Source: Ureibacillus thermophilus
GTDB lineage: Bacteria; Bacillota; Bacilli; Bacillales_A; Planococcaceae
Assembly: GCF_042657185.1 (NCBI RefSeq)
Contig: NZ_JBHSNN010000033.1
Strand: one strand, 5' to 3'
Length of the DNA stretch: 29,892 nt
The position numbers and the translations under genes are program-made. Positions 7,783 to 15,202 of the stretch are shown piece after piece. The notes under the pieces were generated by a model, which did no database searches, was not told where the DNA came from, and saw nothing but the letters and a program-made list of their open reading frames with translations. Position 1 is the stretch's first letter; each line of letters starts with the position of its first letter.

Positions 7783-8322
7783 TTACTGGAAAATATCATT
7801 AATTTTAAAGAAATAATATTGAATATTCGGCGTATATGCATAGGAATCCGAATAGTCATAATGGCGATTGGCGCTTGGTCCGGTATGGGCGTGGACGTAA
7901 GGAACTCCGTCATATACGCTTGTGACAATTACGCTATGGTCGATCACCCCATCTCCTTGGAAATCGTAAAAAATAACATCTCCCGGCTCCAATTCTGAAG
8001 GAGAATAAACCCGCTTTGCCGTAAGCCCTGATTTAGCGCTTTCCAAATACCATCTCAAACTATGGGCAACCGCCCAACTATAGCTCCATGTCTCCCTGGG
8101 ATAATAAAAATCTTTTGCCCCAGCTTTCCAGCCATCTGTAATCCACCAGCCTTTGCTTCGATTTGGATAGCCTGATATCGGCGCTCCCCCTGCCCGTAAA
8201 GCCTGGGAAACGAAATTAGTACAATCTACTGTAAACACCGGATAATTCGGATTAAAGGAATTCCACCAAGTCTTCGCATATTGGACTACAGCTTCCCGAT
8301 CATAATGAATCGCTATTGCCAT
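7783..8322 (-). CDS. amidase-domain protein (papain-like fold), no signal peptide
   Basis: This 179-residue protein matches the putative amidase domain (PF12671, Amidase_6) found in Bacillota. Y-x-R-x-x-A-V-x-Y-A-x-x-W opens the domain, the nucleophile Cys is in FTVDCTNFVSQALRAGG, W-residue loops follow, and DVIFYDFQGDGVIDHSVIVT supplies the His. Many relatives carry a signal peptide or cell-wall-binding repeats and probably act on peptidoglycan or spore-coat material. This one is only the domain, with no export signal, so it may act inside the cell (for example in the mother cell) or leave by another route. The ATG directly abuts GGGAGGA, an unusually short spacing, and no better start is seen. 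Confidence 0.85.
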   Translation of the reverse strand: MAIAIHYDREAVVQYAKTWWNSFNPNYPVFTVDCTNFVSQALRAGGAPISGYPNRSKGWWITDGWKAGAKDFYYPRETWSYSWAVAHSLRWYLESAKSGLTAKRVYSPSELEPGDVIFYDFQGDGVIDHSVIVTSVYDGVPYVHAHTGPSANRHYDYSDSYAYTPNIQYYFFKINDIFQ

Positions 8323-8497
8323 TCCTCCCTTTTCATCATCTTATGAAAGATTTGCAGAAAATTTGAACTTTCGATTGATTGTGTGTTCCTTTTCAGAAAA
8401 AATTGTAATATTCTGATACAATAGTAGCTACCAGTATATTCATAAACGCCATGATCTATTAAAATGAAATTATCGAAAAATTGAGAGGAAGTTGACA

Positions 8498-9526
8498 TTG
8501 GTGCAGCATGCTGAAAGAGAAATTTATGAATGGACTCCTTTGTGCGATAAAAAGGGGAATCTAAATCCTGCTGCGATTGGATATGCCAGAAAGCCGATTA
8601 TCGATTGCAATTTGTCCGGCCATTTTATGAGAAAAAAGAAATGGAATTATTGGTGCTGCTACGGTGAAGATATTTTATTTTCCGTTACAATTTGTCATTT
8701 GGATTACGCTGTTACTTGCTTTGTCTACTTTTTAGAGTATGAAACCCAACGTTTTTTCGAAAAAACCGTAACCATTCCTTTAGGCGTTGTTAAAAAAATC
8801 AAAATGCCAACCCGTGTACTCGAACCTGTTCGTTTTACAAGCAATGAAATCAATGTCAATATCTCCCACCTGCAAAACCAAACATTGATGGTCGTCAGCT
8901 GCGATAATTTTGACAATGAACCTCTGAACGTCAATTTAAAAATTATACATCCTGTAGACGACGAATCGTTAAATGTGGTAGTGCCTTGGAACCGGCAGAC
9001 TTTCCAATTCACTGCAAAGCATCATATTTTACCAACAAAAGGTTTTGTAAAACTGGGGAATAAACGCTACGAATTTCAAGAGGAAGAGTGTTTTAGCGTG
9101 CTGGACTTTGGACGCGGGGTATGGCCAAGGGAAGTCGTTTGGAATTGGGCCAATGCTTCCCAACGGATTCGCAACCATCGTGTAGGATTAAATTTCGGGG
9201 GAAAATGGACAGATGGCACTGGAATGACAGAGAATGCCGTTTTCATTGATGGAAAAATGACCAAAATTCATGAAGATGTTATTTTTGAATATGACCGTTC
9301 CAATTTCAAAAAGCCATGGTACGTAACAACCAAATTTTCCGACACCGTTATGCTAACCTTCCACCCGTTTTTCGAAAGGGTGGCCAAAACAGATTTAAAA
9401 CTCGTGCAATCTGAAGTGCATCAGCTTGTAGGCTATTATAGCGGCAAAGTTAAATTGGAAGATGGCAGCGTCCTTGAAATTCAGCAAATGCTGGGCTGCA
9501 TTGAAGAACATGTAGCGAAATGGTGA
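8498..9526 (+). CDS. DUF2804 family protein
   Basis: This protein of about 342 residues covers the full length of the DUF2804 family, whose biochemical role is unknown. Family features visible are the opening EIYEWTPLCDKKGNLNPAAIGYARKP and ENAVFIDGKM, the central W-N-W-A-x-A-S-x-R block followed by GLNFGGKWTDGTGMTENA, and VIFEYDRSNFKKPW. The repeated beta-rich pattern suggests a beta-sandwich pair resembling lipocalin-type or carotenoid-modifying hydratase folds, which is inference only. Three starts are possible: TTG 8492, TTG 8498 and GTG 8501. TTG 8498 is 9 bases from GAGG and is chosen. It is transcribed alone, away from the amidase-domain gene, and ends in a terminator at 9540. Confidence 0.88.
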   Translation: MVQHAEREIYEWTPLCDKKGNLNPAAIGYARKPIIDCNLSGHFMRKKKWNYWCCYGEDILFSVTICHLDYAVTCFVYFLEYETQRFFEKTVTIPLGVVKKIKMPTRVLEPVRFTSNEINVNISHLQNQTLMVVSCDNFDNEPLNVNLKIIHPVDDESLNVVVPWNRQTFQFTAKHHILPTKGFVKLGNKRYEFQEEECFSVLDFGRGVWPREVVWNWANASQRIRNHRVGLNFGGKWTDGTGMTENAVFIDGKMTKIHEDVIFEYDRSNFKKPWYVTTKFSDTVMLTFHPFFERVAKTDLKLVQSEVHQLVGYYSGKVKLEDGSVLEIQQMLGCIEEHVAKW

Positions 9527-9539
9527 AAAACATTTTAAT

Positions 9540-9580
9540 GCGAATTTAGAAAGCAATCCGTTTTCTAATTCGCTTTTTTT
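9540..9580 (+). terminator. intrinsic terminator after the DUF2804 gene
   Basis: GCGAATTTAGAAA pairs with TTTTCTAATTCGC across an 8-base loop and is followed by seven T residues. Confidence 0.88.
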
Positions 9581-9590
9581 CTTATAGGAA

Positions 9591-9770
9591 GGGGCTGTCC
9601 AGAAAGTCGAACACTTTCTGAACAGCCTTACTTCTTATAGGAATATTCTCTTAAAAACTTTTCCCTGCGGTGGTTACAAAACGCGCCTCCTCGTCGCAAT
9701 TTATCTGCGGTAAAACTCTAGCGACAGCCGCAAAGAAGGCGTCTTGAAATGACTTTTCAGACGCCCCCTT
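9591..9770. mobile_element. miniature inverted-repeat element, copy 1 (180 bp)
   Basis: This element begins GGGGCTGTCCAGAAAGTC and ends with the inverted, related sequence GACTTTTCAGACGCCCCC, so its ends are imperfect inverted repeats of about 18 bp. Each end also folds back on itself into a hairpin (arms GGCTGTCCAGAAAGT / ACTTTCTGAACAGCC and GGCGTC-TGAAA / TTTTCA-GACGCC). A second copy, in opposite orientation, is at 20725-20876. The two agree over nearly their whole length, except that copy 1 has about 34 extra bases near 9700-9735. There is no coding capacity. The terminal GGGGCTGTCC motif resembles IS1182-type ends, suggesting mobilisation by such a transposase, which is inference. A 12-bp direct repeat TTCTTATAGGAA lies just before the element and again inside it. 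Confidence 0.85.
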
Positions 9771-9801
9771 TGAACCTGATCAAAGAGGATTGCATTCTAT
9801 T

Positions 9802-10527
9802 TCAATTAGACAGCTTTAACATCTCGTTCATTTCTTCCGGACAATCGGTGATAATTCCTTCAACGCCTAAATGACGCAATATGTCCACTTGCTCTTTATT
9901 ATTGATAGTATAGACACGCACAGGAATGCCCGCTTTGATTGCTTCAAGCACCGGGCGACGAGCCACTGCCCGATAGGCCACATGAAAAGCTTTTGCAGGA
10001 ACTAAAGTGCGGTACCCTTTCATATTTAAAATACTATAGGAAAATAATGGAGCGCTTTCGATGTCCGGAGCCAACTCAACCATCCGCTTCACCGCTTCAT
10101 GGTCAAAAGATGATATAATTACCCGATCCTTTAAGCGGAAATTTTCCGCTTCTCTCAGCACCAATTCCTCAAGCCCCGGATAAATGATTTTATCTGACTT
10201 TAATTCAATATTAATTTTGTGGCTGGTATTTTTTAAAAGGTCCAGCACCTCCGCCAAAGTCGGAATTTTTTCGCCGCGGAATTTCTTGTTAAACCAAGAA
10301 CCAAAATCGAATTGGCGCAATTCTTTCAGCGTCATATCTTTCACGAAGCCTTTTCCATTGGACGTGCGGTTGATTTTTTCATCATGAATGACTACCACTT
10401 GCCGGTCTTTCGTTAAATGCACATCTAATTCTACTCCTGTTATGTCCAACTTTGCTGCCGCTTCAAAGGCCGCGAGCGTATTTTCCGGATACTTTGATGA
10501 ATAACCTCGATGGGCAAAAATTTGCAT
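9802..10527 (-). CDS. glycerophosphodiester phosphodiesterase, cytoplasmic type
   Basis: This 241-residue GDPD (TIM-barrel) enzyme hydrolyses glycerophosphodiesters to glycerol-3-phosphate and an alcohol. Catalytic motifs are AHRGYSSKYPENT at the N-terminus (first His and Glu), GVELDVHLTKD with the metal-binding E and D, VVIHDEKINRT with the second His, and IELK. Near the C-terminus PVRVYTINNK and GVEGIITDCPEE are typical. There is no signal peptide, unlike secreted GlpQ, so it acts inside the cell, as UgpQ-type enzymes do. GGAGGG lies 9 bases before the ATG. Only 35 bases separate it from the tetR stop, so both are probably cotranscribed. Confidence 0.93.
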   Translation of the reverse strand: MQIFAHRGYSSKYPENTLAAFEAAAKLDITGVELDVHLTKDRQVVVIHDEKINRTSNGKGFVKDMTLKELRQFDFGSWFNKKFRGEKIPTLAEVLDLLKNTSHKINIELKSDKIIYPGLEELVLREAENFRLKDRVIISSFDHEAVKRMVELAPDIESAPLFSYSILNMKGYRTLVPAKAFHVAYRAVARRPVLEAIKAGIPVRVYTINNKEQVDILRHLGVEGIITDCPEEMNEMLKLSN

Positions 10528-10562
10528 GGTCCAATTCCCTCCAATTCGCGTAGGAAATTTCC

Positions 10563-11138
10563 CTACTCCACAAAGATGCGGTCCAATTCCTTTTTCAATA
10601 AATAACGTATGCGTTCCCTTTCAATTGGGACCAATCCCATTAAAATATGTAGGGCAAGTCCATCGATCAATGCATGCAAAAACACAATCTCTTCTTCTAA
10701 AACAATTTCTTCCTTTAACAGCCCTGCTTTTTTTAAACGATGCAAAATTTCCGAAATGGTTTCATGAACCGATTCTTTTTGCAATTCTTTTTTGCGGATT
10801 TTATATGAAACATATTCCAGCCATACTTGCATTTCCACTTTCTTTTCTTCCGGTGTAATCAACTCCATCAATATATTAAGCACTTGCTCTTTTGGCGGAA
10901 GAGAGCTTTGGAGATGCTTCAGTATCCGTTCCGTTACTTGTTCTTCAACGAGTTGCATTGCAAATTCCAATAGTTCTTCCTGCGTCTGAAAATAATGACG
11001 TACAGCTCCCAGTGAAAGATTCGCCTCCTTTGCAATGGAACGAACAGAAGCGCCGCCAAGCCCCTCCCTTGCAATAACATTCCACGTTGCTTTTGCGATG
11101 ATTTTTCTTCTCTCTTCATGGTCAACTAGTTTTGGCAT
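10563..11138 (-). CDS. TetR/AcrR family regulator, probably leaderless
   Basis: This 191-residue regulator has an N-terminal TetR helix-turn-helix, about residues 10-57, with the recognition part GGASVRSIAKEANLSLGAVRHYF, and a helical ligand-binding C-domain. The ATG has no ribosome site. Instead an extended -10 promoter (TG-C-TATAAT) ends only 6 bases before it, so transcription should begin at or within a base or two of the A of ATG. It faces the membrane-protein gene at 11242 across three inverted repeats that are the likely operators (11160-11212), which implies autorepression and control of the neighbour. The glycerophosphodiesterase follows 35 bases downstream. The ligand is unknown. 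Confidence 0.9.
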   Translation of the reverse strand: MPKLVDHEERRKIIAKATWNVIAREGLGGASVRSIAKEANLSLGAVRHYFQTQEELLEFAMQLVEEQVTERILKHLQSSLPPKEQVLNILMELITPEEKKVEMQVWLEYVSYKIRKKELQKESVHETISEILHRLKKAGLLKEEIVLEEEIVFLHALIDGLALHILMGLVPIERERIRYLLKKELDRIFVE

Positions 11139-11144
11139 ATTTTT

Positions 11145-11153
11145 ATTATAGCA
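11145..11153 (-). promoter_or_regulatory. extended -10 promoter of tetR
   Basis: The minus strand reads TGC-TATAAT, then AAAAAT, then the ATG at 11138. The TG at positions -15/-14 makes it an extended -10 element, which tolerates the weak -35 (about 11168-11173). The predicted transcription start coincides with the start codon. Confidence 0.7.
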
Positions 11154-11159
11154 TTATTT

Positions 11160-11212
11160 AATACACTTGTATTATTTAAAAATACGCTGTATTATTTTAA
11201 TGCAACTGTATT
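11160..11212. promoter_or_regulatory. three operators for the TetR regulator
   Basis: Three inverted repeats of the type AATACA-nn-TGTATT follow each other: AATACACTTGTATT (11160-11173), AATACGCTGTATT (11181-11193) and AATGCAACTGTATT (11199-11212). Their centres are about 20 and 19 bp apart, close to two helical turns, so bound dimers would lie on one face of the DNA. They cover the promoters in both directions. Confidence 0.75.
11167..11195 (+). promoter_or_regulatory. SigA-type promoter for the membrane protein at 11242
   Basis: TTGTAT (11167-11172) and TATTAT (11190-11195) are separated by 17 bp. The -35 overlaps operator 1 and the -10 overlaps operator 2, which fits repression by the TetR protein. 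Confidence 0.6.
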
Positions 11213-11241
11213 AAATAAATTTTCATGGGGGTATGGATTGA

Positions 11242-11778
11242 ATGCTTTTTTGGATTATCACTGCTGAAATCGCCTTCTGGATTGTCATTTTTTCAGGGCT
11301 TTACACTAGATATATATTGAAACGGGATAAGCTGAGCATCTTCCTGCTCTTGCTCACCCCGTTGATTGATTTTGCTTTGCTTGTACTCACGGCCATCGAT
11401 TTGAAAAATGGAGCAACGGCCACTTTTGCCCATGGTCTGGCCGCCATCTATATCGGGGTTTCCATCGCCTTCGGAAAATCCATGATTGCTTGGGCAGACG
11501 GCAAATTCCAAACTTGGGTATTAAATAACCCTTTGCGGAAAAAAGTTTTGTATGGCAAAGAGAAAGCCGTTTATGAGATGAAAATGTGGGGACGCCATCT
11601 GATCGCTTATATCATCGGGGGAATCCTGCTTGGCCTCATGATTCTGTATATCGGCACCGGTGAAGGAACACGTCCGCTGCAACGCGTTATAAGCGGATGG
11701 ACCGTTGTATTGCTGATCGACTTTCTCATCAGCTTTTCATACGTTGTGTTTCCAAAAAGAGAAAGAGAAAGTTTATAA
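11242..11778 (+). CDS. integral membrane protein of unknown function
   Basis: This 178-residue protein has about five or six hydrophobic segments: residues 3-20, 33-52, 62-78, 120-138 and 148-168. Between helices 3 and 4 lies a soluble loop with FQTWVLNNPLRKKVLYGKEKA. It starts at ATG 11242 with GGGGG upstream. I recognise a hypothetical Bacillales membrane protein but no functional family. Divergence from the TetR gene with shared operators suggests it is the regulator's main target. Substrate-inducible export or membrane-stress protection would be plausible roles, but nothing in the sequence shows either. It is monocistronic; the next gene is convergent. Confidence 0.8.
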   Translation: MLFWIITAEIAFWIVIFSGLYTRYILKRDKLSIFLLLLTPLIDFALLVLTAIDLKNGATATFAHGLAAIYIGVSIAFGKSMIAWADGKFQTWVLNNPLRKKVLYGKEKAVYEMKMWGRHLIAYIIGGILLGLMILYIGTGEGTRPLQRVISGWTVVLLIDFLISFSYVVFPKRERESL

Positions 11779-11860
11779 TTTTTTGCACTTTCAATGAACA
11801 AAGGCGCTTTTTTCATTCGTTTATGGAATGAAATACTATCAACCTTCAAAATGTAATTCT

Positions 11861-11900
11861 ACAAGAAAAACCATCAGCAAGAATCCCCTGCTGATGGTTT
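11861..11900 (-). terminator. intrinsic terminator after cadA
   Basis: The perfect 12-bp arms AAACCATCAGCA and TGCTGATGGTTT (11868-11879 and 11889-11900) are followed on the minus strand by TTTTTCTTGT. It lies just after the cadA stop. Confidence 0.92.
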
Positions 11901-11904
11901 CAAG

Positions 11905-14028
11905 TCATTCTTTTACTCTCAATAATCTCATACTATTCAAGGATACTAAAAGCGTTGCGCCCATATCCGAAAAAATCGCAATCCATAAAGTCAGCCAGCC
12001 AGGCACCACCAGCAGCAAAGCGAGAAGCTTCACGCCCAATGCAAATGCAATATTTGCCTTGATTACGGCCAATGTTTTCCGGCTAAGCTTGATGGCAAAA
12101 GGAAGTTTCCCCAAATCATCGGCCATCAGCGCCACATCGGCCGTTTCCAAAGCTGTATCCGAACCTGCGCTGCCCATGGCGATTCCCACTGTGGATGCTG
12201 CCAAAGCAGGGGCATCATTGACCCCGTCTCCAACCATCGCCACCTTGCCGTATGCTTTGCCCAATCCTTTTACATGCTCCAATTTCTCCTCTGGCAACAA
12301 TTCCGCCTTCACTTCTGAAATGCCGACCGCCCTTCCGATGGCTGCGGCTGTCTTTGCATTGTCTCCCGTGAGCATCAGCGTCTTTTGGATACCCATTTCA
12401 TGGAGCTTACGAACAACTTCTTTGCTGGAATGGCGCACTTCATCAAGAGCGGCAAAAATTGCATAAATCTCCTTTTCCGTGCCGAATAATATTACCGTTT
12501 TCCCATCGTTTTGAAGGGATGCCACTTTCTTTTCAATCTCTTCCGTCACCCGGCCGGCAAACCAAACAGGGCTGCCGATGGAATACGTTGTTCCGGCTAT
12601 CGTCCCTTGAACACCTTTTCCGGTGATGGCCTTGAAATTCTCTATATCATGATTAAGAGGTTCCACTCCAAGCTCTTCCGCTTTCTTGACGAACGCACGG
12701 GCAATCGGATGATTCGAACGTTCTTCCAAAGCGCAGGCAATCGACAGCGCTTCTTTCTCATGGATTTTATCACTCAACATGATAAAATCCGTGACCACAG
12801 GCGCCCCCTTTGTCAACGTCCCTGTTTTATCAAAGGCGATTGCTTTCAAGGACCCCAATTCTTCCAAATAAATGCCGCCCTTAATCAGCACTCCTTTTTT
12901 CGCTGCGGAGCCAATGGCCGAAACAATGGAAATCGGTGTTGAAATAACAAGGGCACACGGGCATCCGACAACCAATACGGACAATCCTTGATATACCCAA
13001 TCCATCCAATCGCCACCCCAAAGTAACGGCGGCACAATCGCAACAAGAAATGCAACAGCCATAATCGCCGGTGTGTAATATTTGGCAAATTGATCGACAA
13101 ACGTTTGTGCAGGGGCCCGTTCCGCCTGGGCTTCTTCTACGAGTTCAATAATTTTGGAAATCGTCGTATCTTCCACATATTTTGTCACTTTGACTTCCAA
13201 ATGTCCTTCTTCATTCAACGTTCCCGCAAACACTTCATCTCCTGGCTGTTTTGCCGCCGGAATCGATTCTCCGGTGATGGCGGCTTCGTTGACGGAAGAA
13301 GACCCCTTTATGACAATGCCATCCATTGCCACTTTCTGCCCGGGCTTTACAATCATGATGTCGCCAATCACCACTTCTTCAACGGGAACAACCGTCTCTT
13401 TCCCATTTCGATAAACAGTCGCTTCATTCGGTGCAATTTCCATTAATGATTTAATTGATTTTCTCGCTTTGTCCATCGAATGGCGCTCAAGGGCTTCGCT
13501 GATGGCAAATAAAACGACCACCACCGCCGCTTCCGCCCATTCCCCGATGATCGTTGCGCCGAAGATGGCAATCGTCATCAGTGTCCGCATATCGAAATCG
13601 AGACGGATTAAATTATTGAGCCCGGTCTTCAACAATGAAAAACCGCCTATGAGGACGGAAGAAATAAATAATAATGCGGTGATTAGATTCTCTTCCCCAT
13701 TGATGAATATGGAAATTGCTCCTAGCGCGATCAACAGGCCGGAGTATAATAACGGATGATGTTTTTCAAAAAAAGATACTTGTTTTTCACGCCCCGTTTC
13801 CGGATGCTTTTCCGCCCGTTTTTCCGGATAGACTTTTAAGTTTTCAAAAGCACCCGCTTTTTCCAGTTCTTCCACTGTCGCATGCCCAACAACGGTAATT
13901 TTCGATGCGCCAAAATTCACTTTCGCATCCTGCACACCCGGCAATGTCTTCACGTTCTGCTCGAATTTCCCTGCGCAATTCGCACATGTAAAACCCTCTA
14001 CACGATAAATCTGTTTCATTTCACTCAT
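11905..14028 (-). CDS. cadA: cadmium/zinc/lead-transporting P1B-type ATPase
   Basis: This 707-residue protein exports divalent soft metals from the cytoplasm at the cost of ATP. In order it has one N-terminal heavy-metal domain with GFTCANCAG (Cys15, Cys18) and the actuator motif TGES at 252-255. The transmembrane CPC (Cys356-Pro-Cys358) marks the Cd/Zn/Pb/Co group. The phosphorylation site DKTGTLT starts at Asp400, His440-Pro441 is in the nucleotide domain, and MLTGDN and MVGDGVNDAPAL form the hinge. ATG 14028 has AGGTGG 6 bases upstream and overlaps the cadC end by 8 bases, so the two are translationally linked. It is regulated by CadC and closed by the terminator at 11861-11900. The metal group is firm; the exact preferred metal is not. 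Confidence 0.96.
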   Translation of the reverse strand: MSEMKQIYRVEGFTCANCAGKFEQNVKTLPGVQDAKVNFGASKITVVGHATVEELEKAGAFENLKVYPEKRAEKHPETGREKQVSFFEKHHPLLYSGLLIALGAISIFINGEENLITALLFISSVLIGGFSLLKTGLNNLIRLDFDMRTLMTIAIFGATIIGEWAEAAVVVVLFAISEALERHSMDKARKSIKSLMEIAPNEATVYRNGKETVVPVEEVVIGDIMIVKPGQKVAMDGIVIKGSSSVNEAAITGESIPAAKQPGDEVFAGTLNEEGHLEVKVTKYVEDTTISKIIELVEEAQAERAPAQTFVDQFAKYYTPAIMAVAFLVAIVPPLLWGGDWMDWVYQGLSVLVVGCPCALVISTPISIVSAIGSAAKKGVLIKGGIYLEELGSLKAIAFDKTGTLTKGAPVVTDFIMLSDKIHEKEALSIACALEERSNHPIARAFVKKAEELGVEPLNHDIENFKAITGKGVQGTIAGTTYSIGSPVWFAGRVTEEIEKKVASLQNDGKTVILFGTEKEIYAIFAALDEVRHSSKEVVRKLHEMGIQKTLMLTGDNAKTAAAIGRAVGISEVKAELLPEEKLEHVKGLGKAYGKVAMVGDGVNDAPALAASTVGIAMGSAGSDTALETADVALMADDLGKLPFAIKLSRKTLAVIKANIAFALGVKLLALLLVVPGWLTLWIAIFSDMGATLLVSLNSMRLLRVKE

Positions 14029-14392
14029 CTATTGCCACCTCTTGTTGATGATGGAAGGCGATTTCAATCAATCGCTTCACACATTCATCCGTCAAGGAAT
14101 AATAAACAAATTTCCCTTCTTTCCTCATCTTTGCAAGCCCCAAATTTTTTAATAATCTCAAATGGTGGGACGCGGTTGCAGTGGATGCGTTAATAACATT
14201 GGCAACGTCGCAAACGCACAGCTCATCTTCCAATGCCAAGGCATAAGCGATTTTGATTCGTGTTTCATCCGCCAATGCTTTAAAAAGTTTCGCCACTTCC
14301 AGAGGGTTTTGATGGGCTAATTGATTTTGAATTCTCGCCACTTTTTCTTCATCGACATACATCACTTCACAAATGCTGATTTCTTCCGGCAA
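14021..14392 (-). CDS. cadC: CadC-type ArsR/SmtB metal-sensing repressor
   Basis: This 123-residue winged-helix repressor releases DNA on binding Cd, Pb or Zn. ELCVCDVANVINASTATASHH carries the paired cysteines (Cys59, Cys61) and the recognition helix, and Cys8 in ISICEV matches the N-terminal ligand Cys7 of Staphylococcus aureus CadC. The position of CadC Cys11 is Tyr12 here, so the site is a three-Cys version. The frame extends to a TTG at 14416, but that extension contains the ribosome site GGAGGGGTGA. TTG 14392, 5 bases past it, gives the canonical length and N-terminus. It precedes cadA in one operon and is autoregulated through two palindromes upstream. Confidence 0.93.
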   Translation of the reverse strand: MPEEISICEVMYVDEEKVARIQNQLAHQNPLEVAKLFKALADETRIKIAYALALEDELCVCDVANVINASTATASHHLRLLKNLGLAKMRKEGKFVYYSLTDECVKRLIEIAFHHQQEVAIDE

Positions 14393-14410
14393 CGGCTTCA
14401 CCCCTCCAAC

Positions 14411-14476
14411 ATTCAAATATATGTTTGAATATTAGTTTAAGATATTCTTGCGTTATATTCAAATGAATGTTTGAAT
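14411..14476 (-). promoter_or_regulatory. cad promoter with two CadC operators
   Basis: Two near-identical palindromes, ATTCAAA-6-TTTGAAT, lie at 14411-14430 and 14457-14476, centres 46 bp apart. The minus-strand promoter TTGAAT (14462-14457), 17 bp, TAAACT (14439-14434) has its -35 inside the upstream operator. Its predicted start point lies inside the downstream operator. The arms match the known cad operator type (TCAAATA/TTTGA). Confidence 0.82.
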
Positions 14477-14495
14477 GTTTTGCAAGTTGGATTGA

Positions 14496-14531
14496 ATAAA
14501 AAAAACCGTACATCCCATACATGATGCACGG
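14496..14531 (-). terminator. intrinsic terminator after the 59-residue membrane protein gene
   Basis: On the minus strand CCGTGCATC (14531-14523) pairs with GATGTACGG (14514-14506), with one G-U pair, followed by eight or nine T residues. Confidence 0.82.
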
Positions 14532-14565
14532 ATTTTGCCTATCTGCCCCCATCAATCAGTAAATG

Positions 14566-14745
14566 TTATCGCGATAACAACATCAATAAAGAGAAACCTG
14601 CTATGAACACCGGTATTGCGGAAGCCCGTTCATCCTTCACAAAACTGGCAATGGAATAAACGAGGGAAAACACAAAAACAAAGGGCCATGCAAACCAGGT
14701 CCAATAAAAGAATATGGCCAAACCATCCAATAAATTGATCAACAT
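14566..14745 (-). CDS. small membrane protein, 59 residues, unknown function
   Basis: This frame is shorter than usual gene-calling limits. It starts MLINLLDGLAIFFYWTWFAW, continues with a hydrophobic first helix (about 8-34), a charged turn FVKDERAS and a second helix (about 43-57) ending LLMLLSR. AAGGGG lies 8 bases before the ATG, and a good terminator follows at 14496-14531, so it looks like a real single-gene unit between cadCA and the rhodanese pair. A perfect palindrome TGTTATCGCGATAACA overlaps its stop codon, and another, TGTAAAATTTTACA, lies at 14804-14817 upstream. No family is recognised. It resembles the 43-residue protein at 19223-19354 in layout (helix, F-hydrophobic-x-D-charged turn, helix, terminal Arg). 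Confidence 0.72.
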   Translation of the reverse strand: MLINLLDGLAIFFYWTWFAWPFVFVFSLVYSIASFVKDERASAIPVFIAGFSLLMLLSR

Positions 14746-14817
14746 TCTTCCATCCCCTTTGAATCACTTCTTCTACAATATGGAGCTTTCCCATAGCGTT
14801 ATATGTAAAATTTTACA

Positions 14818-14850
14818 ATAAAAAAAGCTGTTCTAAAATGATAGAACAGC
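14818..14850 (-). terminator. intrinsic terminator after the rhodanese pair
   Basis: On the minus strand GCTGTTCTA pairs with TAGAACAGC around a 6-base loop (arms at 14850-14842 and 14835-14827) and runs into seven T residues. Confidence 0.9.
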
Positions 14851-14884
14851 CCTATTTCTTCAAAGTCCCGCTGACTCCTTAATC

Positions 14885-15181
14885 CTATTCCACTTCCCCT
14901 TCCCAGGCGCTCATGCCGCCCAACATATTGGTAGCATCAAATCCATTTCGATCCAACAGCTCTGTCGCTTGGGCGCTGCGGCCGCCTGCCAAACACACCA
15001 CAATATAAGGTTTGTCTTTGGAAAGTTCATTCATTCTTATCGGAAGCAATCCTAATGGAATATTGACGGCTCCCGGAATATGCCCTCCTTGATATTCATG
15101 CACTTCACGGACATCGATAATATTCAATGCCTCTCCCGCTTCCAAACGTTGCTGAACTTCTTTCGTTGTAATTTCTTTCAT
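14885..15181 (-). CDS. single-domain rhodanese (sulfurtransferase)
   Basis: This 98-residue cytoplasmic rhodanese domain has NIIDVREVHEYQGGHIPGAVNIPLG and the active-site loop CLAGGRSAQA with the persulfide-carrying cysteine, then GFDATNMLGGMSAW. Such proteins move sulfane sulfur between thiols. It lies 21 bases after the membrane-anchored rhodanese and shares its operon under a CstR-type operator, which places it in persulfide homeostasis. It is comparable in role to single-domain rhodaneses of cst-type operons. The start has a strong GGAGGAGG site. The assignment to the family is certain; the donor and acceptor are not known. Confidence 0.93.
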   Translation of the reverse strand: MKEITTKEVQQRLEAGEALNIIDVREVHEYQGGHIPGAVNIPLGLLPIRMNELSKDKPYIVVCLAGGRSAQATELLDRNGFDATNMLGGMSAWEGEVE

Positions 15182-15202
15182 TTAAAATTCCTCCTCCATC
15201 AT

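Noticed and set aside
9579..9643. Target-site duplication of miniature element copy 1 (TTCTTATAGGAA twice)
   Set aside because: The second occurrence is inside the element and also partly in copy 2 (TTCTTATAGTAA), so it belongs to the element; the outer match is unexplained but is not a flanking duplication.
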